Shown: in pieces, positions 45,864 through 59,199 of the stretch
How the letters are laid out: each line of letters starts with the position of its first letter
Numbering within the stretch: the stretch's first letter is position 1
NCBI RefSeq assembly: GCF_008831285.2
Contig: NC_045143.1
Coordinates: 4,907,503-4,971,502 of the forward strand
Length of the DNA: 64,000 nucleotides
Source of the DNA: Nymphaea colorata
Taxonomy: Eukaryota; Streptophyta; Magnoliopsida; Nymphaeales; Nymphaeaceae
Reading direction: 5' to 3'
Translations under genes and position numbers: made by a program
The notes under the pieces: generated by a model
Database searches by the model: none
The model's input: the letters and a program-made list of their open reading frames with translations, nothing else
Told to the model about the DNA's origin: nothing

Positions 45864-48800
45864 ATGGCCAACAAGAATGGTGGATCTGGGGAGAACGCCG
45901 CCCCTTTCAATATGGCCGAGCTCGGCACCGCCGGTCAGTCACCCACCTTCTCTCACTCTTTATGAAAGGAATCCTGGTTTTCTTCTTCTGACTTTGGTGT
46001 TATGGTGTAGTTCTGAGTGAGGAGGATCGTGCCGAGCTTGTCGACGTTATAAAGGTGAGGGAGAGTTCTTGCTTGATTTTTTTTGGGTACCTAAATCTAC
46101 GAATTATCTGGTTTGTAGGGGACTTCACGTTTTCAGGTTGTTCCTAATATTTGAAATTTCTTTGGCCTCTGCCCGATTTCATTTGTCGTATTCATGGGTC
46201 TGTTCTTCGTGATGTTTGCCTTTGGGGCAAAATTTATTGCAGAACAAGCTGCAGAACCTTGCGGGGCAGTCAGAGTTTCTCGAATCACTGTCGCCGGTGG
46301 TCCGCAAGCGCGTCACATCTCTGCAGGAAATTCAGGTTCTCAACTTGCTTCGTTTTCTTCTGATCTCATTCCCCTGTTTCTTTGGTACAGTTAGCCTTAA
46401 GGGACTGGTATATGGTTCTATTTGTTCAAGATTTTCTTCTTCATTAAGTACGGCGTTTGGGATTGTGCTTTTGTCTCAGTTGAGGACTGTGGTGTTTCAT
46501 TGGTGTAAGTTAATTACACGTTGGATCTTCAATCTTCATAATGGTAGAGGTCCACCCTTATTAATTATTCATTGAGCCTTCCATCTTTATAATGGCAAAG
46601 ATTCACCGTTATTGCTTTGAGTACAGTTGATTCGTGATGTTGGATTATGCCATCCCTCTTTATATGTTTGAGTCGTCCACTTTTTGTTTTCACGGTTTTC
46701 TCTTACCGCCTGTACTTGTAAACGACTGGCTTACAAAAGCGGGATCGTAAACTGAAATTAAAAGATGGGGTACAAGGTTTTAGTTTGGGATAAACGGACA
46801 AAATCGAAGGAAAAACTTTCTGATTTACATTAACAAACTGAGTCCAGCATGACGAGTTCCAGCGTTCAAAAAATTCAGTCGCTTCTTTCTTTGCTTTTTA
46901 ACCTCCATCAAGGAAACTTTAATTACGGGCAAGACTGACTGAAAGCATGGAATACTTGTCAGAAGCCCCCCAGATTTTGTTTCCCTTCATGGTCGAGATA
47001 TGAGATAGGTTTGTGGGATCAATGTTCTCAGTATTGGTATTGGTGCCTTATCGGTTTGGTCACCGGCACAGCATTTCAGCCTCAGCTCATATTTGCCCTT
47101 TTCTCATTTTTATTTTAAAAAATAATTAAAAGTAATTTAAAATGATTTAAAAATGACAAAGCTAACTTATCAGCTAGTATTGGCCAGTGATGATATGATA
47201 TGATTCTGACAACATTGTGTAGGATTTGCATCTAGGAGCCCCATGTTTGGATAGTGAGAGATTACTATCTAGGTATCACTTTCAATCCCCCTTAGCTTAT
47301 AGATACACATACACACACTTGTATGTACATAGATGCAGGAACCTATACATCTACATGAAGAATTCACATTATGTCAGAGACTAGTTGACAGAGCATGACT
47401 TGCTGACCAACCAGCTAGTCGGACTACATGGGCACCAATCTGGATTTGACAACTAAGTGAAAAATGAGCTGTTGGAATGAAGACTCAAAGGAGTTTTACA
47501 GGGTGAACTGAGAGACGCAAGATTGAATTACATTTTCTGACCAAGGTGTCATACGGGAGTATTGAGTGGATTAAATGTAGTTTGTGTGTGCTTATTCTGC
47601 TTGAGATGTGTAGACCTTGACATAAGGTCATCCATTCTCGTGGGGAACTTAGGTAGTATTATTGACATTCTTCAAGTACCTGGGGCTGTCATATGAAGTG
47701 GCCTGGATGACCTACTACTGCCATATGTCCGTTGCTTCTAACAGGAAAGATGTGTTTGTTTTCCATGACTGACAGCTAAATACACGATCAGCAGGTAAAA
47801 GTACAGGTGCAAAGTGACTGTGAGAAGTGAAGTGCTCACATAATTTATGAGTTACATGTGTGCATGTGTAATTGTGGATATGATGTAAAAAAATCAAATA
47901 TCAAGTTCTTGAAAGATACGGCACTTCCTTATAAGGAGGAATGATGTTTGTTGCAGCCATAGCTTCATTGAGACATGAAGGAAAATTAAGTTAACCAATA
48001 CTTTAGACAAGCTCTTATTTATATACTGATAGTATCATGATGTTCTGAAGAGGTCTTATTGATATATTTGCCTTTATGTTTTTGTTTCAACTGCTTGTGC
48101 ATATTTAGTTGATCCTTCCCGATCTTTTTTGGTTTGGATATTCTTATATCTTCAATCCCTCAGGATTGAGTTACCGGAATGGTTCTATGTGGTGTTGCCT
48201 AGGTCTCTAATCCTTTGTGATATAGAAGCTGTTTGTGTGTTCTTGCTGCATACTTGCAACCATGCACTCTTGTCTGCTTATGTGCATGTAGTCCCAATCT
48301 TAGTATTTTACACATTTTTATACAAATATTTGTGCTGATGATTTATAGTCCTAACTTCATGAGCTGGAAGAAGAATTTTTAAGATAGAGCAGCGCTTGAA
48401 TAGAAACTTTATACTAAACTAACCCATGCAGTATTTCTAAGCATTTCCATACTAATATTTGGTCCTGAAAATTTGCAGTCCCAACATGATGAGCTGGAAG
48501 CAAAATTTTTTGAAGAAAGAGCAGCACTTGAAGCTAAATACCAGAAGCTTTATGAGCCTCTTTACTCAAAGGTATTCAATTGTAGTAAATTAATAGACCT
48601 AAAAATCTATTTGGTTTTGTTGAATATCTCGACTGTGTCTTTGAAGACCCTTATATGTGTATTCATTTGCATTGCTTGAATTGCAGCGGTATGAAATAGT
48701 AAATGGCGTTGTTGAAGCTGAAAGTGTAAAGAGTGAACCTGCAGAAGAAAATGCTGCAGACGACAAAGCAGCAGAAGGTATGTTGGTTTGTTTTCTGGTT

Positions 48801-50205
48801 TCATAGTTTTTGTGGTTCCTTGGACACTTAAAGTTGATTGCATGATCTACTTTGTAGTGAAAGGAGTTCCAGATTTTTGGCTTACAGCAATGAAAAATAA
48901 CGAAGTCCTTGCTGAAGAGGTAAAAAAAATGCCAATCTAATGTTCATATTTGTCTGCCTCGGTCATTTGAATTGCTGCTCATTGTCTATTGTTGTCTTTG
49001 TTTGTCCTTGCAACTATGGTTACAGATTTCTGAGCGTGATGAAGGGGCTCTTAAGTATCTCAAAGACATTAAATGGGCTAGGATTGATAATCCAAAGGGT
49101 TTCAAGCTGGAATTCTTCTTTGAAACTAATCCCTACTTTAAGAATTCTGTCCTTACAAAAACTTATCATATGATCGATGAGGACGAACCTATATTGGAGA
49201 GAGCAATAGGGTAACTTATGATGGAAGTTTGCTCATTTTTCTTGAACCATAGATGCTTTTTATTTTAAATGTTGTGAAAGGCTGATAAATTTCTTATTAT
49301 TTTGAAGCACTGAGATCGAATGGTATCCTGGGAAGATCCTCACACAGAAGGTTTTGAAGAAAAAACCAAAGAAGGGATCAAAGAATGCCAAGCCCATAAC
49401 CAAAACTGAAGACTGTGAAAGCTTCTTTAACTTTTTTAACCCACCTCAGGTCCCTGATGATGACGAGGACATGGATGAAGATACTGTAAGCCCGTGAACT
49501 TTTGCTGAGATGGTGAACATTTTTCTTCCTTTTAGCAGCTTATGTCTTTCTTCTTATTTTTGACAGGCTGAGCAGCTGCAGAATTTAATGGAGCAGGACT
49601 ATGATATTGGGTATGCATCTCAAACCTGCATCTCTCTCTCTCACCCACACATGCCTCTGCCTTTCTCATGCTTTTGATGTTTGACCATTTGGCTTCAGGT
49701 CTACTGTTCGAGATAAAATCATTCCTCATGCTGTATCATGGTTTACGGGGGAGGCTGTCCAAGCTGAGGACTTTGAAGATATTGAAGGTGATGAAGATGA
49801 TGAAGATGAAGGAGATGAAGATGAGGATGAAGAAGATGAAGAAGATGAGGATGAGGATGAGGACGAGGATGAGGAGGAGGAAAACAAGAGCAAAAAGAAG
49901 GTAAATTTTGTGTCTTGTTCATGCTGATTGTTTTTTGTCATTTTTATTCTCCTTTTTCCTCTTGATATCAACTGTGCTGACTTGCTGATTTACTGTCCCT
50001 GCAGCCTGCCAGTGGCCGGAAGGTATTATATGCGAACCTTTTCCTTTAATATTTTTTATGTCACTTCCGGGTTTATTCTTTTCTGGTATAGACAACTTAA
50101 CTGTGTTATCTCTACATGAATGCCTGTTTTCTTTTATAGAAGAGTGGTGCCCAACCTAGTGCTGCTCAACAGGGAGAACGCCCGCCAGAATGTAAGCAGC
50201 AATAG
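45864..50205 (+). CDS. NAP1: Nucleosome assembly protein 1 (NAP1)
   Basis: Twelve exons join in frame to 381 residues: 45864-45933, 46011-46054, 46243-46335, 48479-48571, 48687-48777, 48858-48919, 49026-49210, 49308-49485, 49567-49610, 49699-49900, 50005-50022 and 50140-50205. NAP1 is a histone H2A-H2B chaperone that shuttles between cytoplasm and nucleus. A long helical dimerisation segment spans about residues 39-105 ([18 protein letters not shown]). The NAP fold follows, with [24 protein letters not shown] and [26 protein letters not shown] precedes an acidic Asp/Glu tail at about 310-349. The protein ends in CKQQ, a CaaX box like that of Arabidopsis NAP1;1, which is known to be farnesylated. 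All exon phases agree. It is convergent with the carrier gene downstream. Confidence 0.95.
48349..48425 (+). pseudogene. Relic duplicate of NAP1 exon 4 inside intron 3
   Basis: TTATAG|TCCTAACTTCATGAGCTGG at 48343-48367 matches the true exon-4 acceptor and start TTGCAG|TCCCAACATGATGAGC about 130 bp downstream. Similarity continues through GAAGAAGAATTTTTAAG...AGAGCAGCGCTTGAA. The second codon is TAA, so inclusion would end translation. The flanking intron sequence (ATACAAATATTTG versus ATACTAATATTTG) is duplicated too, so the duplication spans at least about 110 bp. Confidence 0.82.
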
Positions 50206-52190
50206 CATTGTGTAGCTGTCAATTATGTGTGGGGATTAGTGTTTCTGAGGTGAGATGTTGGAGTGAGGTTAGCCCGTGTCTTTTATTTTGTAAAAACCTC
50301 ATGTGTAGGGGTTTTGAGTTTTGGAATGATATTATTTTTCTTGTTTCCGCCTTTCAGACAGCCACCTAGGGTGGCATATAGTAATCAGTAGAGAAGATCA
50401 GATTGAATTCATCATGTTCATCCATCCATGTGTGTTCCTATTGAGAAAGCAGTGTTCTTGCATTGTCAGTGTATGAACCTTTTGAACTGTGTTTTGTCAA
50501 TGGTTAGTACGGTGATAATTTATTATAATATTTGGCTTGGCTTTGCTGGATGCCTACATTTTTTGGGGTGTGGGGGAGATACTTGTTGGTTTCAAGAGTG
50601 GTAGCCAGGCTGGCTCTTGCTATTGTAAGACTTGTTTGTTGGCACCAACATGATCTAATATAATGAATGAGTTTTGTATGTTCAGGTTGAAATTGCTCCC
50701 TCCAATATGGAGGACGTTACTTTTTTCTTTTATTTTTTCTTTTATTGATTGTATTTGTTCAGGGAAATTGCGTCCCAGTTTGAGCGGATATGTCCCTTGG
50801 ACAGCTGCTTAAAACTCTGAGGCCAGTATCCCTGCCGTTGGGTCTATATGCCTGCTTCAGCTTGTCCATAAGCTTGACCTGTACAAGTATCGAACCAACG
50901 ACTTGGCATTGTAGTGGGCTTTTGAGAAAATCTTGTGATAAACTCGAAACCTTTTTTCAAACATATTTAGACATCTATGATTTTAGCAACAAAATTGGTA
51001 TTTCCGTCGGATTCTAGACCACTTAGGTGGCCGAGTATCGCTAATAATTCGTCTCAATAATATGCGTTAGGTAACCTGCTAAGAGGGTTGGACTTGTGAC
51101 CTCCAGGTTCAAGGGTCAACTCAGAAAGGACTAATCAGCATATTTTTCCATTATTTCTCAAGCTTCGCTTGTCGCTACTCCGAGCAGTTTCTCTTCCCAA
51201 AGCACTGGCATGTGAAGTGTTTCTCGACGTACGGTATCTTTTCTTTGTTCCAAATGACATGCTTTGTTCTCTTATATTTATTCAATCTCATGGTGGCATC
51301 CCTCCAGAACACGAAGAAAAGGCCCAGGAGAAGTCCAAAAATTCTCATGGTCTGTTGCCCGGTGTATCAGATTGCAAGTTCCGGCTAAATGTGACAAAGG
51401 GCTTGCTATACTGATTGCAAACTGAGTCGATTGCAGAAAGTTGAAAGATGATTGCTTTTCTTTTAAAAGGGAACTTCAGAGGTTAAGCATTAAGCCTTTA
51501 AAAGTTGATTGTAGCCTGTGATTTGTGGGAGGATCTGGAACAGGTGTGGCATAACAGGTTGTTTCTTTCTCCCTACCAGCTCTGTTGGTTGTAGCAGACT
51601 AAACGTGATTGCAAAATGGTTCCTTTGCAGGAAGCATCTTGCCTAGGCTGCTTTTGCTTTTCACAATGAGTGGTATTCTGTTAAACGACATTGGAAGTTT
51701 AGCCATTCGATGGCGTTACTGCGTACATGAGAACGTTATTGTTTTTTGGCTTTGTCTTCAACCCTCAGACATAATCATTGGCCTGTCTAATGATGCGCTG
51801 GGGTTTCTAGGAAGCGGAATTGCGCCCTTGAGTACGATTATGCTATCCCTCACATCAATTACATAACTATGGTCTTCTACAACTAGTTCTTTTGATAAAT
51901 AATAAAACCTACCTTTAACCATCGAATAAAAGTAGCCTCAGCAACAAATAAGTATGCCTTTTATACTGTGAAGAAATGAAAATGTTCACAGTTTCCTGTA
52001 ATAACAAAGCATCTCATGAAGAGGATAGAAAAATTGGAAGCAAGAAAAAGAAAGGAACCAAGGATTCCTATCGAAATGTATATCATGCAAAATTGGCTGC
52101 TTCCTCAGTGCCATACAGTTGTTGAGCATATCCGTATTCAAGCTCTAAACCAATGGTTATCAATTTATTGGCCTGATTTGTTCAATGGGG
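50206..52190. other. NAP1 3' UTR and tail-to-tail intergenic region
   Basis: The first ~480 bp is probably the NAP1 3' UTR, with AT-rich, AATGA-type poly(A) context near 50660-50670. The rest holds no gene I can support. Frames at 51169-51414 and 51609-51866 lack known motifs. Confidence 0.5.
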
Positions 52191-55100
52191 TCACACATTA
52201 ACTCCTCCACCCACCCTGCACATGAACTTCTTAATCTCATCATACAACACAAGAACAGCAGCAGCACCCGTGCTCCTGAACATGTTAGACAACGCACCCC
52301 GGTAGAAGGAAGCGACACCTTCCATCTTGTAAATCTTCTTCCAGCAATCAAGGGTGCTGCTATATGCTTCTCTCTCCAAACCTGACTGCATCATCATCCT
52401 TCTCCTCACTGTATCCAGGGGATATGAGAGCAGTCCAGCTGATGTAGTGACAGCTTGGGCAACTATCCAACGCTTCCATAAAGGCAACTGCGATGTAGAT
52501 GAGTATGCTGAACCCTCTGCCAGCATCTCCTTTGCAGTATCAAATCCACCAAAGTAAAGGCCCCTGTGGACCACCATTCCTTGTAGAGACGCAGGCAAGC
52601 CTCGGTAGATACCCCTGATGCCATCTTTCTCATGAACAGTCTTCAGGAAGTGGCATATGCCCCTAAATTGCCTGGTTTCACTTCTACCAATATCTGCTGC
52701 CAGACGCGTGTGAGCAATATCAAGTGGATAAATGATGATGAGTGTCGTACAGCCTGCTGCAGCACCAGCTATGAAATTTGATGGAGCACCAGATATGAGA
52801 CTATCATCCGGAAGTTTGTCACTCTTCAACATGCTTTTGTAAAGATCCTGGTACATAAAAAATCATTATCTGGTCATTATCACAATCACCAGATGACCGA
52901 TGCATTATCATAGTGCTTGTGTTTCTCATGTAGCTTAGTAAGCACAAGAGACATCTCCAGCAGCTATATGCAGAGGCAGAGATAATTCTGATCCCATGTA
53001 GCACAAGCTGCTGATAACATGCAACGAGATATGCCCATCACTATATTCATCAATGTATCTACAAATCTGATTGGCAATTCTTATTCTGTTACATGCACGT
53101 GAATCTGGAGGGATTATAGTTATAGGCAAATAAACTAAAAGCAGACATACAATTAACTACGTTAAAATACATTCTAAGTGAAAGTTCAACATTAGAAGGT
53201 CATCGACCTAAAGCACATATCTGCTGTTGCATTTGCCAAGTGGCACACAAAATTTGATGCTTCAATTTGCTCACTGCACAACCTAAATTTGTTTGACTTT
53301 CACCATTTCATCTGACACGAATTAGCCCCAAGCATATCAATATCATAATCATCATACTTTTTAACAGCCCCATCTCAGGATATGCATCTTAATATAGATC
53401 TATAGAAGCTGTTGCTGCCTTGTAGGTTCAGCAAGAATAGTTGGTTCACATGCCTGGAGGAGAGTGCATTAGAGAGCCATTATGCAAAATAAATGATACT
53501 GATTGCATGAATAATTTGCCTCACAAAAAGCCTAAAGATTAAAAGAACATACAGCATTAACCTTATAGCATCAGAACAGTAAGTGGAGGGCATTCAAAGT
53601 GATAGTAAATAGTAAATAGTAAATAGACCCACATGTCAACTTTGCTGGAGTTTTATTCAAATAACTGAGGTAGAAACGGGTATGGAAGAAATACTAAAAT
53701 AGCTTCACCTAGCAATCCTGCATGACCATAATTTCCATGAATTAATGGATAATAAAGGGTCAATATGAATGGTCGAGCTGCATGCATCGCTAATCTGAAT
53801 AGTAAAAAGATCCACCACCATTTTTCTCACCAAAACCTAATTGGGACATTACGATGCCTGCCTAACCCCAGTTTGCCAATTAAAACAATGCAGTTTGCTT
53901 TTTCTTCTTTTTTCATACGGTCCCTTCAAGTTAAGAAGTGCTTATTCATTCCTATGGAACAAAAAGGTATTACTGTAATTTCATTCAATCAGACTGGGTT
54001 TCTTGCGTCAGTTTTTATAATGTGCAAGACAGGAACAGGTACTGATTTGGCAAACACCAAAAGGCAGGTTTGAATCATAAGACCCATTTTTGGAATTAGA
54101 GCAAAAAAATTGGCCTATAAAATGATTTAAAATAATTTAAAGTACTTTTTACCATACAGAGATTAAACCAGTGATATAAAATATCAACAGAGATAGGATC
54201 TACAAACCCCAGAATGATCAGGTGAAAAATCTTCTGCATTAAACAGGAAGGATTGCAAACATGATATTTTTAGAACAAGTTCATATTGCAACTGGATGTA
54301 TGCAGCCAATTGAACATGGCATGCTGAAATGGTATGATATGTGGGGCAGTTGATGCACAGATATGGGAATTAAGAAACAAAGTAGGGAAGTAATCTGGAA
54401 TGAAACTGGCATCAACCCAACACAATAGTCAAAATATGAAACATTTTTCAGCAAACAACAAAGATCACACAGCACTGAGAAGCAAGATATTGGCTTGGAG
54501 GCTTGGAAAAGGTGCGTTGAAATCAATTTAAGCAGATTTGGCTTGTATTCAATAGAGGACTTTGTATCCCTCATTCAAAGGGTCCACATCCAAATTATAG
54601 AGCTGTTCCTGCTTGGTTGCTGCCAACAGATAATGGCCCGAACAGAATTTGCACCTTTGAGAGAAGTGCCAAGCTAGGTGCTCTAGTACACGTTACCTAG
54701 ATAAGTATGGATGAGCCGAAACAAACAACTTGTGTTGGAGATCATGCCTTTCAGAGTATTCAAGGATCTTATTTGGTCAAAAGGGCAGCGGGAATTCAAA
54801 CATTTAGGAGCATGTTTTTTACTGAAACATCACTGTCAAAGGCAAGAATGGATGACTTGCTAGAAATAGTCACCCTCTCAAGTGTGATGGTTCACATGAA
54901 AGGAATAAAGATTTTGAAGATAAAAATAATGATATTTCTATATATGGAAGCACCTAAGTACTACGTTTTATCTATGCAGAGAGAAGTGAATGGCCGCACC
55001 AGCTGGTGCAAATTACGCCTTTATATGTCATTTACTCTAAAAGCCACATTTTTTCTCTAATACATCTTAGTTACTATTGACTGTGGTTTCCATTGTTCTT

Positions 55101-56789
55101 TTGAAGCAAAAACATAAAAACGAGAAAGAAGACAGAAAGAGCAAAATCCATGTTAAATCCAAGTGAATCCCAGACATAAATGCATTTCATCTTACTAAAT
55201 TCAGACTTATTAGCTCAATTGCGGATTCTTGGTATTCTAAGATATATGTTACTACTTACCCTGTCATGGACATATCAGGGCTGGAGATATAATGCACACT
55301 CAAGTTAGATGGGTTCATACTTCACATACAACACGTGCACTATAAGTCAGGGTTGAGATACAAAGTTGCTGCAGGGAATTTCATGTACACTACGTAAAAT
55401 CAAATAGTTTTCCACTTACAGGGACCCATATCATTGATGGGTGATCCAACACTTTGAAATTGGCTGTTGCATGACCAGGAATCTCACTATAATAATTAAG
55501 CTTTCTCTAGTCTCCATATGGACAGAATTTTATTAGCCATTCTTATGATGGTGTAACACTAATACACTATGAACCCGTCTTTTATCAGGCTGATCATTAT
55601 TTGTTGTGCTAATAGCTGATAGTTTGTGATGCAATAATAAGGGTTGCAAACCCTGAAGAAAGGAAGCTAACTAGCTAAGAATCTAAACCAGTGAGAATTT
55701 CAGGCACGTTGGTTTTTTATCCTCTCTTTTAGTTTCTCCCTCTCCAAAGATTTCATTGTCTCTTTAAGAGTCTGGCTCAATCAATATCATTTCCATACCA
55801 TAATTGTGACCACATCTTTTACATTGCATTTGTTCTTTCATAACAGTCCCTCGTTGATCCAGGAGCACTGAGAGCCAGTTATGAGCACCCAAAGTGGTGC
55901 TTAGAGATTTTGTGAACGGCTTTCGAAAACTAGCTTGAGGTGACGGTGATTCAAATTATTATAATAAACTTTTATGCTTCTAAAAGGTTCATTCTTTTAC
56001 ACTCCATGGAACCCTCCCATCATAACAAGGATGAAAGCCCCAAAATGGAAAAGAAAGTTCACTCTTTAGGCTCTAGAACCAAGGTTGTAATTCATTTCAT
56101 GTCAACAGAAGAAATATGAAAGTCTGTTATCAATATCTTGGTCCCGTCTGAAGAAACAAAAGGATAGAATTCTCTAAACCCAAATTGTACCATGACGATT
56201 TCATTTTCATTGAATGGTTCTTGATAATGAAGGTCACTATTCAGGTCAGACAAATCGTTCAAAATGCAATTAAACATAGCGCAGAAAGCTAATATGGCCA
56301 ACAAAACATCAGCATATTACATGACAATTCGCACCAAAGACGACTCACGCCAACGCCACAATAAGTAAACAACCAAAACACAAATCCACTAATTGAAACT
56401 TCTCGTGGAAACAAGAAAAAAGGGGAAACAAGAACATTGTTCGTAATGAAAGCATATGAAAAAGAGGAGAAGAAAGAAAAAAATATAGCAAGAAGTACCT
56501 TGAGTGAGAAATTAAGAGCCACTGAGGGGTAATACCTAATAACGCTGGTCCCATTACCCCTCCATAGAGACAGGAAGCCCTCCTCTCTGACCGTCCGTGC
56601 CAGGCAGTCCACCATCCCCTTGAATCTCCTGTGCCTCCCACCAATAATCGCGATGTTGCTCTCCTGGGTCTGAAGCAAGAGCTTCGTCCTCTCAACGGGC
56701 GCTACTATTGTGTGAACCACGCCACCCATCAGGGCACCAGCCATCAAGTCCCTCGAAAAGCTACCCCACCATCGTTCCTCCTCTCTCAT
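52191..56789 (-). CDS. ADP/ATP-carrier-like mitochondrial carrier family protein (At5g56450/PM-ANT1 type)
   Basis: Exon 1 (56789-56499) and exon 2 (52847-52191) join in phase 0 across a 3.65-kb intron, giving 315 residues. Three SLC25-type repeats are visible. The Px[DE]xx[KR] motifs are PVERTK (31-36), PLDIAHTR (138-145) and PLDTVR (240-245). RRRMMM at 245-250 is the nucleotide-carrier signature of ADP/ATP translocases. NIAIIGG, ADIGRSETRQFRGI and the overall layout resemble the Arabidopsis At5g56450 product. That protein was reported as a plasma-membrane ATP exporter rather than a mitochondrial carrier, so location is uncertain here. There is no long N-terminal presequence, unlike the classical mitochondrial AACs of plants. 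The frame is intact. Confidence 0.93.
53130..56300. other. Large intron of the carrier gene
   Basis: This is the middle of the 3.65-kb intron. I see no nested gene. It has scattered short frames and a small TAGTAAA tandem repeat near 53605-53625. Confidence 0.6.
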
Positions 56790-56832
56790 ACCCTTCGTCT
56801 TCTAATCCAAAAGCTCGAATCAAGAAATACTC

Positions 56833-56835
<3 letters not shown>

Positions 56836-56887
<52 letters not shown>
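56836..56887. repeat. (CT)n microsatellite in the carrier gene 5' leader/promoter
   Basis: The run reads as (GA)n on the coding strand, starting about 47 bp upstream of the ATG at 56789. It could act as a GAGA-type element or be untranslated leader. Confidence 0.9.
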
Positions 56888-57870
56888 AACGTGCTCTGTT
56901 GTTGGCAGCTAGCACTGGTAGTGGTGGTAACAATTCAATGCTCGGGCTGGATTGACGATGAGGACGCAAACAGGAATCTGTGAAAATTGATAAGATTGGG
57001 GATGACGGTGACCATAGGATAGGAAGGAAAATGAAGAAACAGGGAGGAGAGGAGAATGGTATGGCATTAATGCAAAGAGAAGAGCGCCTGAGTGTTGCTG
57101 CTGCTGTTGTCGGTCTTGGTGGTAGATGAAGGTTTTGATCCTTCTAAAAGCCTCCTGGCGTTTTATGGTAATCCCAACAACAATGGATTTTGCTTCATCC
57201 CCATCATTTTCTGAATTTGGTCACTTTCACTTCCAAGCTTCCAGCGACCCTCCCTCCCTATCTCTCGCGCTCTGTGAAAGCGAGGGCAACTAGCAACGGG
57301 TTGGATCCGGATGAAGTTCAGCAACCGCCCTTCCATGCGTCTCTTAGAACTTCCAATCTTAGCGGACGTCTACGAAGGGACGGTATCCCTCAATTGGCCC
57401 TTAAATGTGGGAACCATACGTTTTTAATAGTTCATTGTACCGACCTCCTTAGTTTTATGGTTTCTCAAGGGAGTGGGTCTGGGAAGTCCAAGAGGTCAAA
57501 GAGTCCAGGGCAGACACATTGTACTGAGGACTCAATCCAGTTCATTAGCATATCAATCCGGATCCGAATCCCCACAAACACCTGGAACTAAGTTGGCGCA
57601 GTCCAAGTAAGGTGGTTCTTGAGTAGGCGTCCATCTCGAGATTGATGGATGATATCTGCTGCTGCATACCGACATAAATTAGAAAATAAAAGAACTGAAA
57701 AAGGGGATGAATGAACGAAGGTTTCCATGGTAAGTATTGCTTTAACACCATGCATTTATTGATTTCAATTGCAGATCATAGTGGGAGGGTAAAAGCAGCA
57801 TTCTTTCCAAGTTTGAGGACTTGCTTTTCTGCAGATTGTTTGGAATTTCTTTCTACAGTTGGTCGCAATT

Positions 57871-59152
57871 ATGGATGATAAAGAGACTGCTATTACCAAG
57901 ATGAGAAGGAAGCGATGGAAGGAAACAGTAGTGGAGGAAACCTCTAGCTTGCGTTGTGCATGAAAAAGGTGCGACTTTCCTTCCCCACGGAGAGAATATC
58001 TTGTACTTCTGTATTACTTGGTTAGTCTCTATCTGATCATGTCAACCTACACTTTTGATGGTGAAACACAGTGACCTCTCGAGTCCTGAACAGCGGAGGA
58101 TCAACCAGCTTCTGCTTTGAGAATTTGGAACTGCTGGACTATATCAGGACCCATGTTCGAACCTCCACTGAGCTGTCTCACTCGTTTCTGGCTATTCAGA
58201 AAAAGGGAAACACTGTGGAGAAACAAAAGGTTTGCCCTTCGAATCTTTGCTTGTGAATATATTCAAATACGCGATAACAATGGCTTCGTTCTATTATTCT
58301 CGTAAGGGCAGCGGCAAAATGTGTTCGATAAGTTTTTAGTAGATGCGCAGTTTAAAAACTGATATTTATTTTCCCGGCAGTACAGATCTGGCGACCAACG
58401 TCTCCAAGAAGGAAATTTTCCAACTTTTTGTAGTCACATATGACATCTCCCTCTCATTCTCTCGTTGTTTTTCATCCACTACAAGTCTAAGCGCCACCCA
58501 GTTAGGTAACACGCAAATTAGATTTAGTAATTGGAAAAGAACTCTGCTACTAAGGAACTCATTATCACTCGCAAAGATGGGTTCCGCAAGCTGAAGACAA
58601 GTAAAAGGTGCACATCAAATTAGCTTGAGTATGATACCACATAGATGATGTAAACCAACTCGATGAAATGTTTATTCGCAGACTAAAATAAGTTTACATT
58701 TTAACTTCCATTCAAAAGGTGGCTATTCCTGATTTCATTCGTGGGAAGGCAAGTCAAAATACTCCAACTAAAAAATGGGTCTCCCTTCCAGATATCAAAT
58801 CCAAATTGAAAAGCAAAGAGAAGTTGCGTGCTTCCTTTATATTCCCTCTGTGTTTATTGATTATTGACCCTTCACGACGCAATCCATTTGGCTTATTCAT
58901 AGATCCATGGAGAGGTTCATTTTAAGAGTTCGGATATCTTTAACTATATTGATGTAGATGGCAATAGTGGATCACAATCTAAAGCATGATAGGTTGAACT
59001 TTTGCCTACCATCCATTTGGTTGTGCTTGGTTTTCTCACTACACCTCGTTATGTTTACAGCTCCCAAGACAGCACCCTGCCCAAGATGGTATTGATAAAG
59101 AGACAAAAGAGCAACCCAAAAGAGTTGGGGAAAAGAGACAGAAAGAGCTTTA
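57871..59152 (+). other. Unresolved coding-like blocks; possible decayed or unrecognised gene
   Basis: Several short stretches look protein-like and sit next to plausible splice sites. They are MDDKETAITKMRRKRWKET at 57871, an exon-like block 58072-58229 (SFCFENLELLDYIRTH, ending before GTTTGC), and 58719-58845 after an AAAAG acceptor (AIPDFIRGKAS, WVSLPDIKSKLKSKEKL). A fourth begins after TTTACAG at about 59060 (LPRQHPAQDGIDKETKEQ, ending in TAA). They cannot be joined confidently and I recognise no family. A plus-strand gene or pseudogene with at least four exons would explain them. Chance open frames are the alternative. Confidence 0.3.
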
Positions 59153-59199
59153 AGTCTTCAAGAAATCTTTGAGTCAAAACAAGAAACTGTATCTCGGAG

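Noticed and set aside
51061..51125. Sequence with GGTTCAAGGGTC resembling a tRNA T-arm
   Set aside because: No matching acceptor stem or anticodon arm could be found around it.
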